From CBDFGK01 sp965247075 (GTDB lineage: Bacteria; Pseudomonadota; Gammaproteobacteria; Pseudomonadales; Halieaceae): DNA of 64,000 nt. The translations under genes and the position numbers were made by a program. Location of the stretch: NCBI GenBank assembly GCA_965247075.1, contig CBDFGK010000003.1:2294001-2358000 (forward strand). Direction: 5' to 3'. Positions 1 to 8,919 of this stretch are shown here, one piece after another (position 1 is the stretch's first letter; each line of letters begins with the position of its first letter). The notes beneath the pieces were generated by a model that ran no database searches, was not told where the DNA came from, and was given only the letters and a program-made list of their open reading frames with translations.

Positions 1-2
1 TG

Positions 3-1646
3 TATACCTCCATGCTAACTGCCCTGGGCCGCGGAGAGTGGGATGGTGATCGGGATAACTGGCCCCGGGAAGTGGCTGAAGAGGTCTGGTTTGGTGCCAC
101 CACAGATCACAGCCAGTGCAGTGGTCGGCGTTGTCCCAACGTGGGTCAGTGCAGTTTTTTCAAGGCCAGGGACGCACTGCAAAATGCTGACGTTATTGTT
201 ACCAATCACGATCTGGTGCTGTCTGATCTGGCGCTGGGTGGGGGTGCGATTTTGTCGGCTCCGGCCGACTCAATCTACATCTTTGATGAAGGACACCACC
301 TGCCGGAGAAAGCGCTGAATCACTTTGCCGGGTTTTGCCGGCTGGCTTCCAGCATACAGTGGCTGGCCGATTGCCGCGGACAATTTGCCCAGGCCGCCGC
401 CCAGTTGTCAGCCGCGCCGGACCTGGTGGAATCGATATCAAAATTGGGGCCGCTACTGGACGACCTGAACCAGGGCCTGTCCGAAGTGGAGCAGGCGATG
501 CCCGAGTGGATCGATCCCCAGGCCATGCCCGCCGCCGGTGATCGCGGCCACTACCGTTTTCGCCACGCCCAGATACCGCCGCAATTGCAGGAGCGGGCCG
601 CTCACCTCACTGATCAGTTTGATCGCTTGCATGCACTTTTGCAGCGCCTGGAAACCAGGTTGGAAGATGCGCTGGATGGAGACGTGGCGGGCGTGGACAG
701 CGGTGACGCTGAAAGTTGGTATGCCGTCTTTGGCGCTATGACAAACCGCGCCGAGGGCAACCTGGCACTGTGGTCAAACTATGCCAATGCCGGCAGCGAA
801 GACGAATCAAAAAGCTCGCCCCAGGCACGCTGGGTAAATATTTTTCCCAGTGCTGGCCGGCAGTCCTACGAACTGCGTTGCAGCCCGGTGCTGGCCTCGG
901 AAATACTCCAACAACACCTCTGGAATGAAGCGGCAGCGGTGATCGCCACTTCTGCAACTATGACTGCCCTGAATTCCTTCGAGCGCTTTATTTTGCATTC
1001 CGGCGTGCCGCGCAATGCCAGTTTCAAGGTAGTGCCCAGCCCCTTTGACTATGCGCGCGCCGAGCTGGTGGTGCCCGCCATGGATTGTGATCCCGGCCAG
1101 CCCGAGGCACACACGGCGGCGCTGGTGGAAAAACTTCCGCAGTGGTTGCAGGCGGATATGGGTAGCCTGGTGCTGTTTTCCTCGCGCCGGCAAATGATGA
1201 ATGTCTACGAGGGACTGCCGACCCCCTGGCAGGGTAAAGTGCTGCTGCAGGGTGACTACAGCAAGGCGGAAATAATGCGCAGGCATCGCGAGGCTGTGGA
1301 TTCTGGTGCGAGCAGCACCATATTCGGCCTGGCCAGTTTTGCCGAGGGTGTGGATTTGCCAGGTAATTACTGCAGCCATGTGGTGATCGCCAAAATTCCC
1401 TTTGCGGTGCCCGATAGTCCGCTGGAATCGGCGCTGGGGGAGTGGATAGAAAGCCAGGGCCGCAATTCCTTTATGGATATTTCCGTGCCGGATGCCTCTT
1501 TGCGACTGGTGCAAGCCTCCGGCCGCTTGCTGCGCACCGAACGCGATGAAGGGCGTGTAACAATTGCCGACCGGCGCCTGGTAACACGGCGTTACGGTCG
1601 CGCCTTGCTGGATGCACTGCCACCCTTTCGGCGTTTGATCGAGTGA
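3..1646 (+). CDS. dinG: ATP-dependent DNA helicase DinG, 3' part (start lies outside window)
   Basis: An iron-sulfur superfamily 2 helicase that unwinds DNA and R-loops 5'-3' during repair. The reading frame is open to the window edge, so about 170 N-terminal residues including Walker A are missing (E. coli DinG has 716 residues; about 548 are seen here). Counting from the first internal Met (position 12), three of the four cluster cysteines are visible at residues 36, 41 and 47. They are followed by the Walker B box DEGHH at 92-96, then SATMTAL, LFSSRRQMM, SFAEGVDLPG and the motif VI segment QASGRLLRT near the C terminus. These motifs and the cysteine spacing separate DinG from RecQ or UvrD helicases. 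YoaA is a paralogue and cannot be fully excluded. Confidence 0.9.
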   Translation, partial: YTSMLTALGRGEWDGDRDNWPREVAEEVWFGATTDHSQCSGRRCPNVGQCSFFKARDALQNADVIVTNHDLVLSDLALGGGAILSAPADSIYIFDEGHHLPEKALNHFAGFCRLASSIQWLADCRGQFAQAAAQLSAAPDLVESISKLGPLLDDLNQGLSEVEQAMPEWIDPQAMPAAGDRGHYRFRHAQIPPQLQERAAHLTDQFDRLHALLQRLETRLEDALDGDVAGVDSGDAESWYAVFGAMTNRAEGNLALWSNYANAGSEDESKSSPQARWVNIFPSAGRQSYELRCSPVLASEILQQHLWNEAAAVIATSATMTALNSFERFILHSGVPRNASFKVVPSPFDYARAELVVPAMDCDPGQPEAHTAALVEKLPQWLQADMGSLVLFSSRRQMMNVYEGLPTPWQGKVLLQGDYSKAEIMRRHREAVDSGASSTIFGLASFAEGVDLPGNYCSHVVIAKIPFAVPDSPLESALGEWIESQGRNSFMDISVPDASLRLVQASGRLLRTERDEGRVTIADRRLVTRRYGRALLDALPPFRRLIE

Positions 1647-1649
1647 ATA

Positions 1650-1662
1650 TTACTCTGACCCC
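1650..1662 (-). repeat. Dispersed GGGGTCAGAGTAA repeat, copy 1
   Basis: Just after the dinG stop the plus strand reads TTACTCTGACCCC. Its complement is identical over 13 bases to the element at 6654-6666 and resembles palindromic versions at 11164 and 36987. It sits between a gene end and the next convergent gene. Function unknown. Confidence 0.6.
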
Positions 1663-1676
1663 CCATTTGAAGGGGC

Positions 1677-1877
1677 TTAATGAACCGTGTGGCTGCCCTG
1701 CAGGTCGGCGTTGGTCTGTTCGCTGGCCGTCGCTGTTTTGCTGGTCGCCTCGTGCTCCTGCAGGTAGTTGCGCAGACGCGCCACCACGCTGGTCATGACA
1801 TCGATGGTCTGGCTGATCTGGTCAAGCGCCATGAGGATGGTCTCGGTATCGGTTTGGGGCTTGTTAGTATCACTCAT
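1677..1877 (-). CDS. Small conserved-looking hypothetical protein downstream of nrdB
   Basis: A 66-residue acidic, soluble protein with no signal peptide or membrane segment. Residues about 12-43 (starting TETILMALDQ, ending RNYLQEHE) could form an amphipathic helix or short coiled coil; the tail is rich in Thr, Ser and Ala. I do not recognise the family. A good ribosome site (GGGAG, about 7 bases ahead of the ATG) supports it as a real gene. It follows nrdB by 47 bases on the same strand, so it is probably co-transcribed with nrdAB. Co-transcription alone does not show a role in ribonucleotide reduction. Confidence 0.6.
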   Translation of the reverse strand: MSDTNKPQTDTETILMALDQISQTIDVMTSVVARLRNYLQEHEATSKTATASEQTNADLQGSHTVH

Positions 1878-1924
1878 GGCTCTACTCCCTCATTAAATCC
1901 CGGTTTGTCTTACTCTCAACACCC

Positions 1925-3217
1925 TTAATCCCAACTCAGGGCGCCGCCGACCTGGTACTCGGTGACCCGCGTTTCGAAGAAATTTTTCTCCTTGCGCAAA
2001 TCCATGATCTCCGACATCCAGGGGAATGGGTTTTGCACGCCGGCAAACTGCTCAGGCAGGCTCAGTTGTGACAGGCGCCGGTTGGCGATGTACAGCAGGT
2101 ACTCTTCCATCATTGCTGCATTCATGCCCAGTACGCCGCGCGGCATGGTGTCGCGGGCATATTCTATTTCCAGCTGGGTGCCTTCCAATATCATCTGGAT
2201 GGATTCCTGCTTGAATTTTTCGGTCCACAGATGTGGGTTTTCCAGCTTGATTTGGTTGATAACATCGATACCAAAGTTCAGGTGCATGGATTCATCGCGC
2301 AGGATGTACTGAAACTGCTCGGCCACACCGGTCATCTTGTTGCGTCTACCCATGGAGAGAATCTGGGTAAAACCGCAGTAGAAGAATATACCCTCGGTTA
2401 CGGCGTAAAAGCCTATCAGGTTGCGCAACAGGGTCTGGTCGGCCTCCAGCGTGCCAGTGTGGTATGAGGGGTCGCTGAGGTGGTGCGTGTGGCTGAGGCT
2501 CCACGCGGCTTTCTTGGCGACTGAGGGCACTTCCCGGTACATGTTGAATACCTCGCCCGTGTCCATGCCCAGAGATTCTATGCAGTACTGGTAAGCATGC
2601 GTGTGGATGGCCTCTTCAAATGCCTGGCGCAACAGGTACTGGCGGCACTCGGGGTTGGTGATATGGCGATAAATAGCCAGTACCAGGTTGTTGGCGACCA
2701 GTGAATCAGCCGTGGAAAAATAGCCCAGGCTGCGCATTATGATACGGCGCTCATCATCGCTGAGCCCGTCTGTGCTCTTCCAGGTGGCGACATCAGCCGT
2801 CATATTGATTTCCTGGGGCATCCAGTGATTGGCACAGCCATCCAGGTATTTCTGCCAGGCCCAGTCGTACTTGAAAGGCACCAGTTGGTTGAGGTCGGCG
2901 CGACAGTTAATCATCGCCTTTTCGTCCACAGATACACGTCCGGCGCCCATTTCCAAATCTTCCAGGCCGGGCGCCACGTCCATTTCGGCGAGTGCCTTTT
3001 CCGCCGCGGCCATAGCCTGGGCCGCTTCTGCGTCGGCCGCAACCGGTGCTGCGGTTGGTGTAGCGACCTGCCGCGCCGCTTCAACCTCGCTGATAATTTC
3101 GATGACGGGCTCTGGCAGTGGCTCTTGTTTCGGTTCTGGCGCAGGCACTGTAGCCCCTTTCTCTACCGTGCTTTCTGCCGCGCCCTCCTCGGTGTTGTAT
3201 TCATCCCAGCTCAACAT
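1925..3217 (-). CDS. nrdB: Class Ia ribonucleoside-diphosphate reductase, beta subunit
   Basis: The diiron-tyrosyl radical subunit that generates the radical used by NrdA to make deoxyribonucleotides. The protein has 430 residues. The first ~100 form a Pro/Ala/Glu-rich extension, and the ferritin-like catalytic fold begins near DEKAMINCRADL. Metal-ligand segments are visible: FEEAIHTHAYQYC and DESMHLNFGIDV. The C terminus GGALSWD is the kind of tail that docks into NrdA; interestingly, the N terminus also starts MLSWDEY. The ATG has a GGGG-type ribosome site, and the gene follows nrdA by 39 bases, so the two form an operon. The long N-terminal extension resembles that of pseudomonad NrdB proteins. 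Confidence 0.95.
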   Translation of the reverse strand: MLSWDEYNTEEGAAESTVEKGATVPAPEPKQEPLPEPVIEIISEVEAARQVATPTAAPVAADAEAAQAMAAAEKALAEMDVAPGLEDLEMGAGRVSVDEKAMINCRADLNQLVPFKYDWAWQKYLDGCANHWMPQEINMTADVATWKSTDGLSDDERRIIMRSLGYFSTADSLVANNLVLAIYRHITNPECRQYLLRQAFEEAIHTHAYQYCIESLGMDTGEVFNMYREVPSVAKKAAWSLSHTHHLSDPSYHTGTLEADQTLLRNLIGFYAVTEGIFFYCGFTQILSMGRRNKMTGVAEQFQYILRDESMHLNFGIDVINQIKLENPHLWTEKFKQESIQMILEGTQLEIEYARDTMPRGVLGMNAAMMEEYLLYIANRRLSQLSLPEQFAGVQNPFPWMSEIMDLRKEKNFFETRVTEYQVGGALSWD

Positions 3218-3256
3218 GTTACTTATCCCCTGTTAGTGTTTATTTAGCCCTTACTA

Positions 3257-6130
3257 TTACTGGCAGACCTCGCAATCGGGAGCATCCAGAGAGCAGGCGG
3301 CGGGCACGGGTGCGGGAGCCGGTTCGCCAGCCGATACCGCGTTCAAGGCGCCGGTATCAATAGTCGATTTCTCGGTGCCGGTGGCGGCCAGTGAGCGCAA
3401 GTAGTAAGTCGTCTTCAAGCCGCGGTACCAGGCCATGCGATAGGTGACATCCAGCTTCTTGCCGCTGGCATTGTTGATATACAGGTTCAACGACTGGGCC
3501 TGGTCAATCCACTTCTGACGGCGACTGGCAGCGTCAACGATCCAGCGCGGTTCCACTTCGAAGGCCGTGGCATATATGGACTTGAGATCCTCAGGGATGC
3601 GATCGATGCTCTGTACGCTGCCCTCGTAATACTTGAGGTCGTTGACCATGACCGTATCCCACAAGCCGCGCTCTTTGAGATCGCGGATCAGGTAGGGGTT
3701 TACCACGGTAAATTCGCCGGACAGGTTCGATTTCACATACAGGTTTTGATAGGTCGGTTCGATGGACTGGCTGACACCAGTGATATTGGCAATGGTTGCA
3801 GTCGGTGCTATGGCCATTATGTTGGAGTTGCGGATGCCTCCCTTGCTTTGCACGGTGGCGCGCAATGTGGCCCAGTCGAGTGTTTCGCTGGTATCTACGT
3901 CGATATAGTTTTCACCGCGTACACTCACCATGTTCTTCAGTGAATCGACGGGCAGAATTCCCTGGCTCCACAGCGATCCCTCAAAAGTGGAGTAGGCGCC
4001 GCGCTCTTCGGCCAGAGCGCTGGAGGCGGCAATAGCGTAATAGCTGACGGCTTCCATGGAGCGGTCTGCAAAGCTCACTGCATCGTCGGAGCCGTAGGCG
4101 ATGTGCTGCTTGTACAGCGCGTCTTGAAAGCCCATTAAACCAAGGCCTATCGGGCGGTGCAGCAAGTTGGAGTTTTTCGCCTGTGGCACCGAGTAGTAGT
4201 TGATGTCGATAACATTATCGAGCATACGCACAGCGGTGCTGACGGTCTGTTGCAGCTTGCCCAGGTCCAGACCGTTTTCACCAATGTGCTGGGCCAGGTT
4301 AACCGAGCCCAGATTGCAGACGGCGATCTCGTCGCTGTTGGTATTGAGAGTGATCTCAGTACACAGGTTAGAGGAGTGCACTACGCCCACGTGTTGCTGC
4401 GGCGAGCGCAGGTTGCAGGGGTCTTTGAAGGTCACCCAGGGGTGGCCGGTTTCAAACAGCATGCCGAGCATTTTTCGCCACAGGCTATCGGCTGGAATGG
4501 TCTTGTGCAGTTTGATTTCGCCGCGGGCTGCCATGCCCTCGTAGTGCTGGTAGCGCTCTTCAAACTCCAGGCCGTATAAATCGTGCAGGTCGGGCACCTC
4601 GTTGGGCGAGAACAAGGTCCAGTCGCCACCGTCAAAGACCCGCTTCATAAACAGGTCGGGAACCCAGTTGGCGGTGTTCATGTCGTGGGTGCGGCGACGA
4701 TCATCACCGGTGTTCTTGCGCAACTCGACAAATTCCTCGATATCCATGTGCCAGGTTTCGAGGTAGGTGCAGACGGCGCCCTTGCGCTTGCCACCCTGGT
4801 TTACAGCCACGGCTGTGTCATTCACCACTTTGAGGAAGGGCACAATACCCTGCGACTTGCCGTTGGTGCCTTTGATGTAGGCGCCCAGTGCGCGCACAGG
4901 GGTCCAATCATTACCCAGGCCACCGGCAAACTTGGACAACATGGCATTGTCCTGAATGGCGCCGTAAATGCCGTGCAGATCGTCGGGTACTGTAGTCAGG
5001 TAGCAGGACGATAATTGCGGCCGCAGGGTGCCGGCATTGAACAGTGTCGGCGTGGAACTCATGTAGTCAAAGGATGACAATAGCTGATAGAACTCAATGG
5101 TGCGCTCGGTCCGGTTGGCTTCTTCGGTTGCCAGGCCCATAGCCACGCGCATGAAAAAGATTTGCGGCAGCTCGATGCGAACTTCATCACTGTGAATGAA
5201 GTAGCGGTCATAGAGGGTTTGCAAGCCCAGATAAGTGAACTGCAAATCGCGTTCTGGCTGTAGTGCCCGGCCCAGCGCGGCTATGTCGTATTCAGCCAGC
5301 GTTGGCGACAGCAATTCCAGTTCGGCACCGCGCGCAATGTAAAGCGGCAGCGCCTGTGCGTACAGCGTAGCCATATCGGCCTGGGTGGCGTTGTTGGCAA
5401 GGCCCAGAAACGACAAGGCCTCACTGCGCAGATTGTCCAGCAACAGCCGCGCAGCGACAAAGGAGTAATTGGGTTCCTTTTCGATCATGGTGCGGGCGGT
5501 AATCACCAGTGACGTGTTTAATTCCTCCTGCGCAACGCCGTCGTAGAGGTTTTTCAGTGCCTCATCAATAATATCTTTTTCGCTGACATCAGCCAGGCTG
5601 GCGCAGGCTTCGGCGACAATGGTAGTGATGCGCCTGATATCCAACGGCGTGCGACTGCCGTCTGCCCGGGTGATATGAATGCCCCGGTGTGGTGATGGCG
5701 CTGCCTGCTCGTCTATTTTCTCAGCGCGGGCGCGGGCGTGCTCCTCCCGGTAGATAACGTAATCCCTGGCGATCCTGTGTTCGCCGGCGCGCATCAGCGA
5801 CAGTTCTACCTGGTCCTGGATGTCTTCTATATGGATGGTGCCACCGGAGGGCATGCGGCGCTTGAAGGTAGCGCTGACTTGCTCGGCCAGTTTAGCTACG
5901 GTTTCGTGGATGCGTGATGACGCCGCCGCTGTGCCACCTTCAACCGCCAAAAAAGCCTTGGTAATCGCCACGGAAATTTTGCTGTCATTGTAGGGGACGA
6001 CGGTTCCATTGCGTTTTATGACCCGGATCTGTCCGGGCGCCGTCGCTGCAGTGCCGCCTGAAGGGGTGCTCGAGTCCTGTTTGGATGAAGGGGCCACGGT
6101 GGTCGCTGATTGCTCAATCTCTGTGTGCAT
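3257..6130 (-). CDS. nrdA: Class Ia ribonucleoside-diphosphate reductase, alpha subunit
   Basis: The catalytic and allosteric subunit reducing ribonucleoside diphosphates. I place the start at the ATG at 6130, which has GGAG five bases ahead. The frame stays open upstream to a TTG at 6178 that also has a GGAGG nearby, so 16 more residues are possible. From the ATG the protein has 957 residues. Two ATP-cone domains occupy roughly residues 35-130 and 150-240, the two-cone layout known from Pseudomonas NrdA. Active-site elements seen are SSCYLTT, NLCTEITL (Asn, Cys and Glu of the radical site) and AVCNLGSVNL. The C terminus CSLDAPDCEVCQ carries the mobile redox cysteines. Likely controlled by the upstream NrdR-like and DnaA-like sites. 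Confidence 0.96.
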   Translation of the reverse strand: MHTEIEQSATTVAPSSKQDSSTPSGGTAATAPGQIRVIKRNGTVVPYNDSKISVAITKAFLAVEGGTAAASSRIHETVAKLAEQVSATFKRRMPSGGTIHIEDIQDQVELSLMRAGEHRIARDYVIYREEHARARAEKIDEQAAPSPHRGIHITRADGSRTPLDIRRITTIVAEACASLADVSEKDIIDEALKNLYDGVAQEELNTSLVITARTMIEKEPNYSFVAARLLLDNLRSEALSFLGLANNATQADMATLYAQALPLYIARGAELELLSPTLAEYDIAALGRALQPERDLQFTYLGLQTLYDRYFIHSDEVRIELPQIFFMRVAMGLATEEANRTERTIEFYQLLSSFDYMSSTPTLFNAGTLRPQLSSCYLTTVPDDLHGIYGAIQDNAMLSKFAGGLGNDWTPVRALGAYIKGTNGKSQGIVPFLKVVNDTAVAVNQGGKRKGAVCTYLETWHMDIEEFVELRKNTGDDRRRTHDMNTANWVPDLFMKRVFDGGDWTLFSPNEVPDLHDLYGLEFEERYQHYEGMAARGEIKLHKTIPADSLWRKMLGMLFETGHPWVTFKDPCNLRSPQQHVGVVHSSNLCTEITLNTNSDEIAVCNLGSVNLAQHIGENGLDLGKLQQTVSTAVRMLDNVIDINYYSVPQAKNSNLLHRPIGLGLMGFQDALYKQHIAYGSDDAVSFADRSMEAVSYYAIAASSALAEERGAYSTFEGSLWSQGILPVDSLKNMVSVRGENYIDVDTSETLDWATLRATVQSKGGIRNSNIMAIAPTATIANITGVSQSIEPTYQNLYVKSNLSGEFTVVNPYLIRDLKERGLWDTVMVNDLKYYEGSVQSIDRIPEDLKSIYATAFEVEPRWIVDAASRRQKWIDQAQSLNLYINNASGKKLDVTYRMAWYRGLKTTYYLRSLAATGTEKSTIDTGALNAVSAGEPAPAPVPAACSLDAPDCEVCQ

Positions 6131-6368
6131 GTTTACTCCGGACGTTTGGCAGTTAGCCTTATTTTTTTGGTCAAACAACGCCTCCCGCTGGGCGCCTGTA
6201 CCGCGATTATCATGCGTCGGATCCGGTGGCTGTGAGAGCCGGTAGCCTGGAGGTCTGAAGAAATCAGTCCTGAATCGAGGCCGGCTTTGAAAGCAAAACC
6301 AGGTGTCCTACGCTTGACAACTCCCTGTCCCTTGTTTTTTCGTGACAGCACCCATACAAGAGCCTGTG

Positions 6369-6384
6369 CCCCTATATATTGGGG
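6369..6384. promoter_or_regulatory. NrdR-box-like palindrome upstream of nrdA
   Basis: The 16-base sequence CCCCTATATATTGGGG is a near-perfect palindrome that fits the CwATATATwG core of the NrdR box. NrdR is the zinc-finger/ATP-cone repressor of ribonucleotide reductase genes. It lies about 240 bases before the nrdA ATG. NrdR boxes usually occur in pairs about 30 bases apart; I could not find a convincing partner. Confidence 0.55.
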
Positions 6385-6455
6385 GTGGCCGGGAGCTGTG
6401 ATACAAGATAATGCGGTTTACCCCCAATTGCAAGACGATTACTCTGGGTTTTTTC

Positions 6456-6475
6456 TGTGGATAAGTTGTGGGTAA
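6456..6475 (-). promoter_or_regulatory. Two tandem DnaA-like boxes upstream of nrdA
   Basis: TGTGGATAA (6456-6464) is the exact complement of the strong DnaA box TTATCCACA. TGTGGGTAA (6467-6475) repeats it 11 bases on with one change. In E. coli, DnaA binding at the nrdAB promoter couples nucleotide supply to replication, so the same role is plausible here. Confidence 0.5.
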
Positions 6476-6653
6476 GTTGCTTGGTCTGTAAGCACTAACC
6501 CGCCAGCCCTTGGGCTATCAAAGGCCTTGGCAATCAAGAGTTTGGCGATGCAAATTTGGCTCTAGTATTATTTTGGTCTAAGTCGTGGAGTTAATAGTCG
6601 GAATGGTTATGTACGGCCGAATCTGAGTGTCCGGGGACAGACCTGAGAGCAAT

Positions 6654-6666
6654 GGGGTCAGAGTAA
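6654..6666 (+). repeat. Dispersed GGGGTCAGAGTAA repeat, copy 2
   Basis: Identical over 13 bases to the complement of 1650-1662 and located between the argF end and the nrdA regulatory sites. About 25 bases upstream lies GTCCGGGGACAG, an imperfect palindrome, suggesting a small composite repeat element. Confidence 0.55.
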
Positions 6667-6724
6667 AACCGTCATTTATGGCCAAGTCTGTGGTTGGCAT
6701 GCGCGCTGACCCTGCCGGCGCCGG

Positions 6725-7630
6725 CTATGCCTCGAGTAAAAACTCCATGAGTGCCTTTTGGGCGTGCAGGCGGTTTTCCGCTTGCTGCCAGATCACTGTG
6801 TCTGGGTGGTCCATCAATTCGGCACTGATTTCTTCACCGCGGTAAGCGGGCAGGCAATGCATGTAAAGCGCATCACTGGCCGCACGAGACATCAATTCGG
6901 CGTTGACCCGGTAGCCGTTGAATTGTAGCCGGCGTTGCTCGCGCTCCGCTTCCTGGCCCATAGAGGCAAACGCGTCGGTAACTACCAACGAGCAATTCTT
7001 TACAGCTGACTTCGGGTCATGGGTAACAGAGACCCGGTCGGAATTTGCCGCCAGCAGGGCAGCATCCGGTGCAAAGCCCGCCGGACAGGCGATACGCAAT
7101 TCAAAATCGAACCGGCGGGCGGCATTTATATAGGAGTGGCACATATTGTTGCCGTCACCCACCCAGGCTACCGAGTGGCCGGCGATGCTGCCGCGTTGTT
7201 CGGTATAGGTTTGCATATCTGCCAGCAGTTGGCAGGGGTGATAGCTGTCGGTCAGGGCATTGATGACGGGAACTGTCGAGTGGCTGGCAAAACGCTGCAC
7301 GATATCGTGACCGAAAGTCCGAATCATAATGATATCTACCATTGAGGAAATGACCCTGGCGCTATCCCCTACCGGCTCACCGCGACCCAGTTGGGTATCC
7401 TGGGGTGACAGGAACATGGCGTGACCACCAAACTGGGCCATGCCCGCCTCGAACGATACGCGGGTACGGGTAGAAGGTTTTTCGAAGATCATGCCCAGCA
7501 CTTTGCCGGTATAGGGTTGGAAGTTCTCGCCCGCATAGTGTATTTGCTTGAGCTCAATGGCTCTCTTGATCAGCGCTGCCAGTTCGTCGGGGCTAAGATC
7601 CAGCAGGGTCAAAAAATGTCTTGTGGCCAT
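6725..7630 (-). CDS. argF: Ornithine carbamoyltransferase
   Basis: Makes citrulline from ornithine and carbamoyl phosphate in arginine synthesis. At 301 residues it has the usual length. The carbamoyl-phosphate loop STRTR is at residues 53-57, followed by the FEAGMAQFGG segment. The motif DSYHPCQLLAD (carbamoyl-phosphate contact) and the ornithine-side motif MHCLPAYRGEE are intact. It lies 36 bases after argD on the same strand, so the two are probably co-transcribed from the promoter upstream of argD. Confidence 0.96.
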   Translation of the reverse strand: MATRHFLTLLDLSPDELAALIKRAIELKQIHYAGENFQPYTGKVLGMIFEKPSTRTRVSFEAGMAQFGGHAMFLSPQDTQLGRGEPVGDSARVISSMVDIIMIRTFGHDIVQRFASHSTVPVINALTDSYHPCQLLADMQTYTEQRGSIAGHSVAWVGDGNNMCHSYINAARRFDFELRIACPAGFAPDAALLAANSDRVSVTHDPKSAVKNCSLVVTDAFASMGQEAEREQRRLQFNGYRVNAELMSRAASDALYMHCLPAYRGEEISAELMDHPDTVIWQQAENRLHAQKALMEFLLEA

Positions 7631-7666
7631 GGTCAGTATTCTTTATTCAGGTTCGGCTGTTAGGGT

Positions 7667-8866
7667 TCAGGCGCTCGGCGCCCGGGCGTCCAGATCGATG
7701 GCGAACTCATGGATCAGTTGCGCCACATCTGCGGCCAGTTTATCCGCCTGCCGGTCTGTCATGATTAATGGCGGCAACAGTCGTATGGTATTGCCTGCGG
7801 CGACATTGATCAGCAATTTTTTGGCAAGAGCCTTGCCCACCAGTTTGCAGCAGGGGGCCGTTAACTCGATGCCGATCATCAGGCCGCGGCCGCGGATGTC
7901 GGCCACCAGTGCCTGTGATTTTAACAGTTCCCGCAGGCGCTGTTGCAGTTGGTTTCCCAGCGTGGCTGCCCTGGTGGCCAGATCTTCCCGTTGCATCGTC
8001 TCGATTACCGCCAGCGCCGCAGCACAGGCCAGCGGGTTGCCGCCGTAGGTTGAGCCATGGTTGCCCTGCTGCAATACGGTAGCGGCCGGACCGGAGGCCA
8101 TACACACACCAATGGGTACACCATTAGCCAAGGCCTTGGCGGTGGTAATGACATCGGGTTTCACCGGTTCTGCCTGGCAGGCAAACCAGTTGCCGGTGCG
8201 GCAGTTGCCCGATTGCACCTCGTCGAGGAGCAACAGCCAGTCGCGTTGGTCACACAGCGCGCGCAAGCCGGACAGATAGCCCGCACCCGGAACGTTGACG
8301 CCACCTTCACCCTGTATGGGTTCCACCAGGATGGCAACCACGTCGGCATTGTTCTCGGCGATCTTTTCAACAGCGTCGATATCATTGTAGGGCGCGCGCA
8401 CGAAGCCGCTGACCAGAGGTTCGAATCCGGCCTGGATTTTTCGGTTGCCGGTGGCGGTCAGCGTTGCCATGGTGCGGCCGTGGAAGGAGTGCTCCATCAC
8501 TATGATTGCAGGGTTGTCGATGCCCCGTTGATGGCCGTACAGGCGTGCCAGCTTGATAGCGGCTTCGTTGGCTTCAGCACCGGAGTTCCCGAAAAAACAG
8601 GCGTCAATACCGGCCACTTCCGTCAACTTGTTGGCCAGTTTTTCCTGTAGCTCAATGTGGTACAGGTTGGAGGTGTGAATGAGTTTGCCGGCCTGTGCGC
8701 TGATGGCGGCGGTAACCGCCGGGTGGGCGTGGCCCAGGGCATTGACTCCGATACCGGCAATGGCGTCGAAATAGCGCTCACCCGCTGTGTCGAACAGGTA
8801 ACATCCTTCCCCGCGTGTGAAACTCACCGCTAGCCTGGCATATGTATCCATGATTGCCGATGACAT
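7667..8866 (-). CDS. argD: Acetylornithine aminotransferase (class III PLP aminotransferase)
   Basis: A PLP enzyme that transaminates N-acetylglutamate semialdehyde in arginine synthesis; relatives also act on succinyldiaminopimelate. From the ATG at 8866 it has 399 residues, beginning MSSAIMDTYARL. A TTG eight codons upstream is less likely because it falls inside a hairpin. Class III features are present: GNSGAEANEAAIKLAR, HSFHGRTMATLTATGN, the cofactor aspartate in LLLDEVQSG, and the PLP lysine in TTAKALANGVP. First gene of an argD-argF operon. Confidence 0.93.
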   Translation of the reverse strand: MSSAIMDTYARLAVSFTRGEGCYLFDTAGERYFDAIAGIGVNALGHAHPAVTAAISAQAGKLIHTSNLYHIELQEKLANKLTEVAGIDACFFGNSGAEANEAAIKLARLYGHQRGIDNPAIIVMEHSFHGRTMATLTATGNRKIQAGFEPLVSGFVRAPYNDIDAVEKIAENNADVVAILVEPIQGEGGVNVPGAGYLSGLRALCDQRDWLLLLDEVQSGNCRTGNWFACQAEPVKPDVITTAKALANGVPIGVCMASGPAATVLQQGNHGSTYGGNPLACAAALAVIETMQREDLATRAATLGNQLQQRLRELLKSQALVADIRGRGLMIGIELTAPCCKLVGKALAKKLLINVAAGNTIRLLPPLIMTDRQADKLAADVAQLIHEFAIDLDARAPSA

Positions 8867-8888
8867 GTCTGCTTGCCCCCAGAAACGC

Positions 8889-8911
8889 AAAAAGGCAGCC
8901 CTGCTGCCCTT
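8889..8911 (-). terminator. Terminator-like hairpin in the argD leader
   Basis: On the minus strand the arm AAGGGCAGC and the arm GCTGCCTTT pair over nine positions (one G-T) around a three-base loop and run into five T residues, the form of an intrinsic terminator. It lies between the predicted argD start of transcription (near 8913) and the ATG at 8866, so it could act as an attenuator or be left over from a lost upstream gene. Confidence 0.5.
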
Positions 8912-8919
8912 AGCCGCTC

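Larger units (their letters stand above)
6131..6724. promoter_or_regulatory. Long non-coding region upstream of nrdA
   Basis: About 590 bases separate the nrdA start from the argF stop, with no gene I can support in either direction. It holds an NrdR-like palindrome, two DnaA-like boxes and, nearer argF, a stretch with repeat-like motifs (GTCCGGGGACAG near 6630 and GGGGTCAGAGTAA at 6654-6666). The length is unusual next to the compact spacing elsewhere and fits a heavily regulated nrdAB promoter. I could not fix a convincing -35/-10 pair on the minus strand. Confidence 0.6.

Noticed and set aside
807..1514. 235-codon minus-strand ORF opposite dinG
   Set aside because: It lies wholly inside dinG on the other strand, has no recognisable motif and a His/Gln/Arg-rich composition typical of a GC-rich shadow frame.
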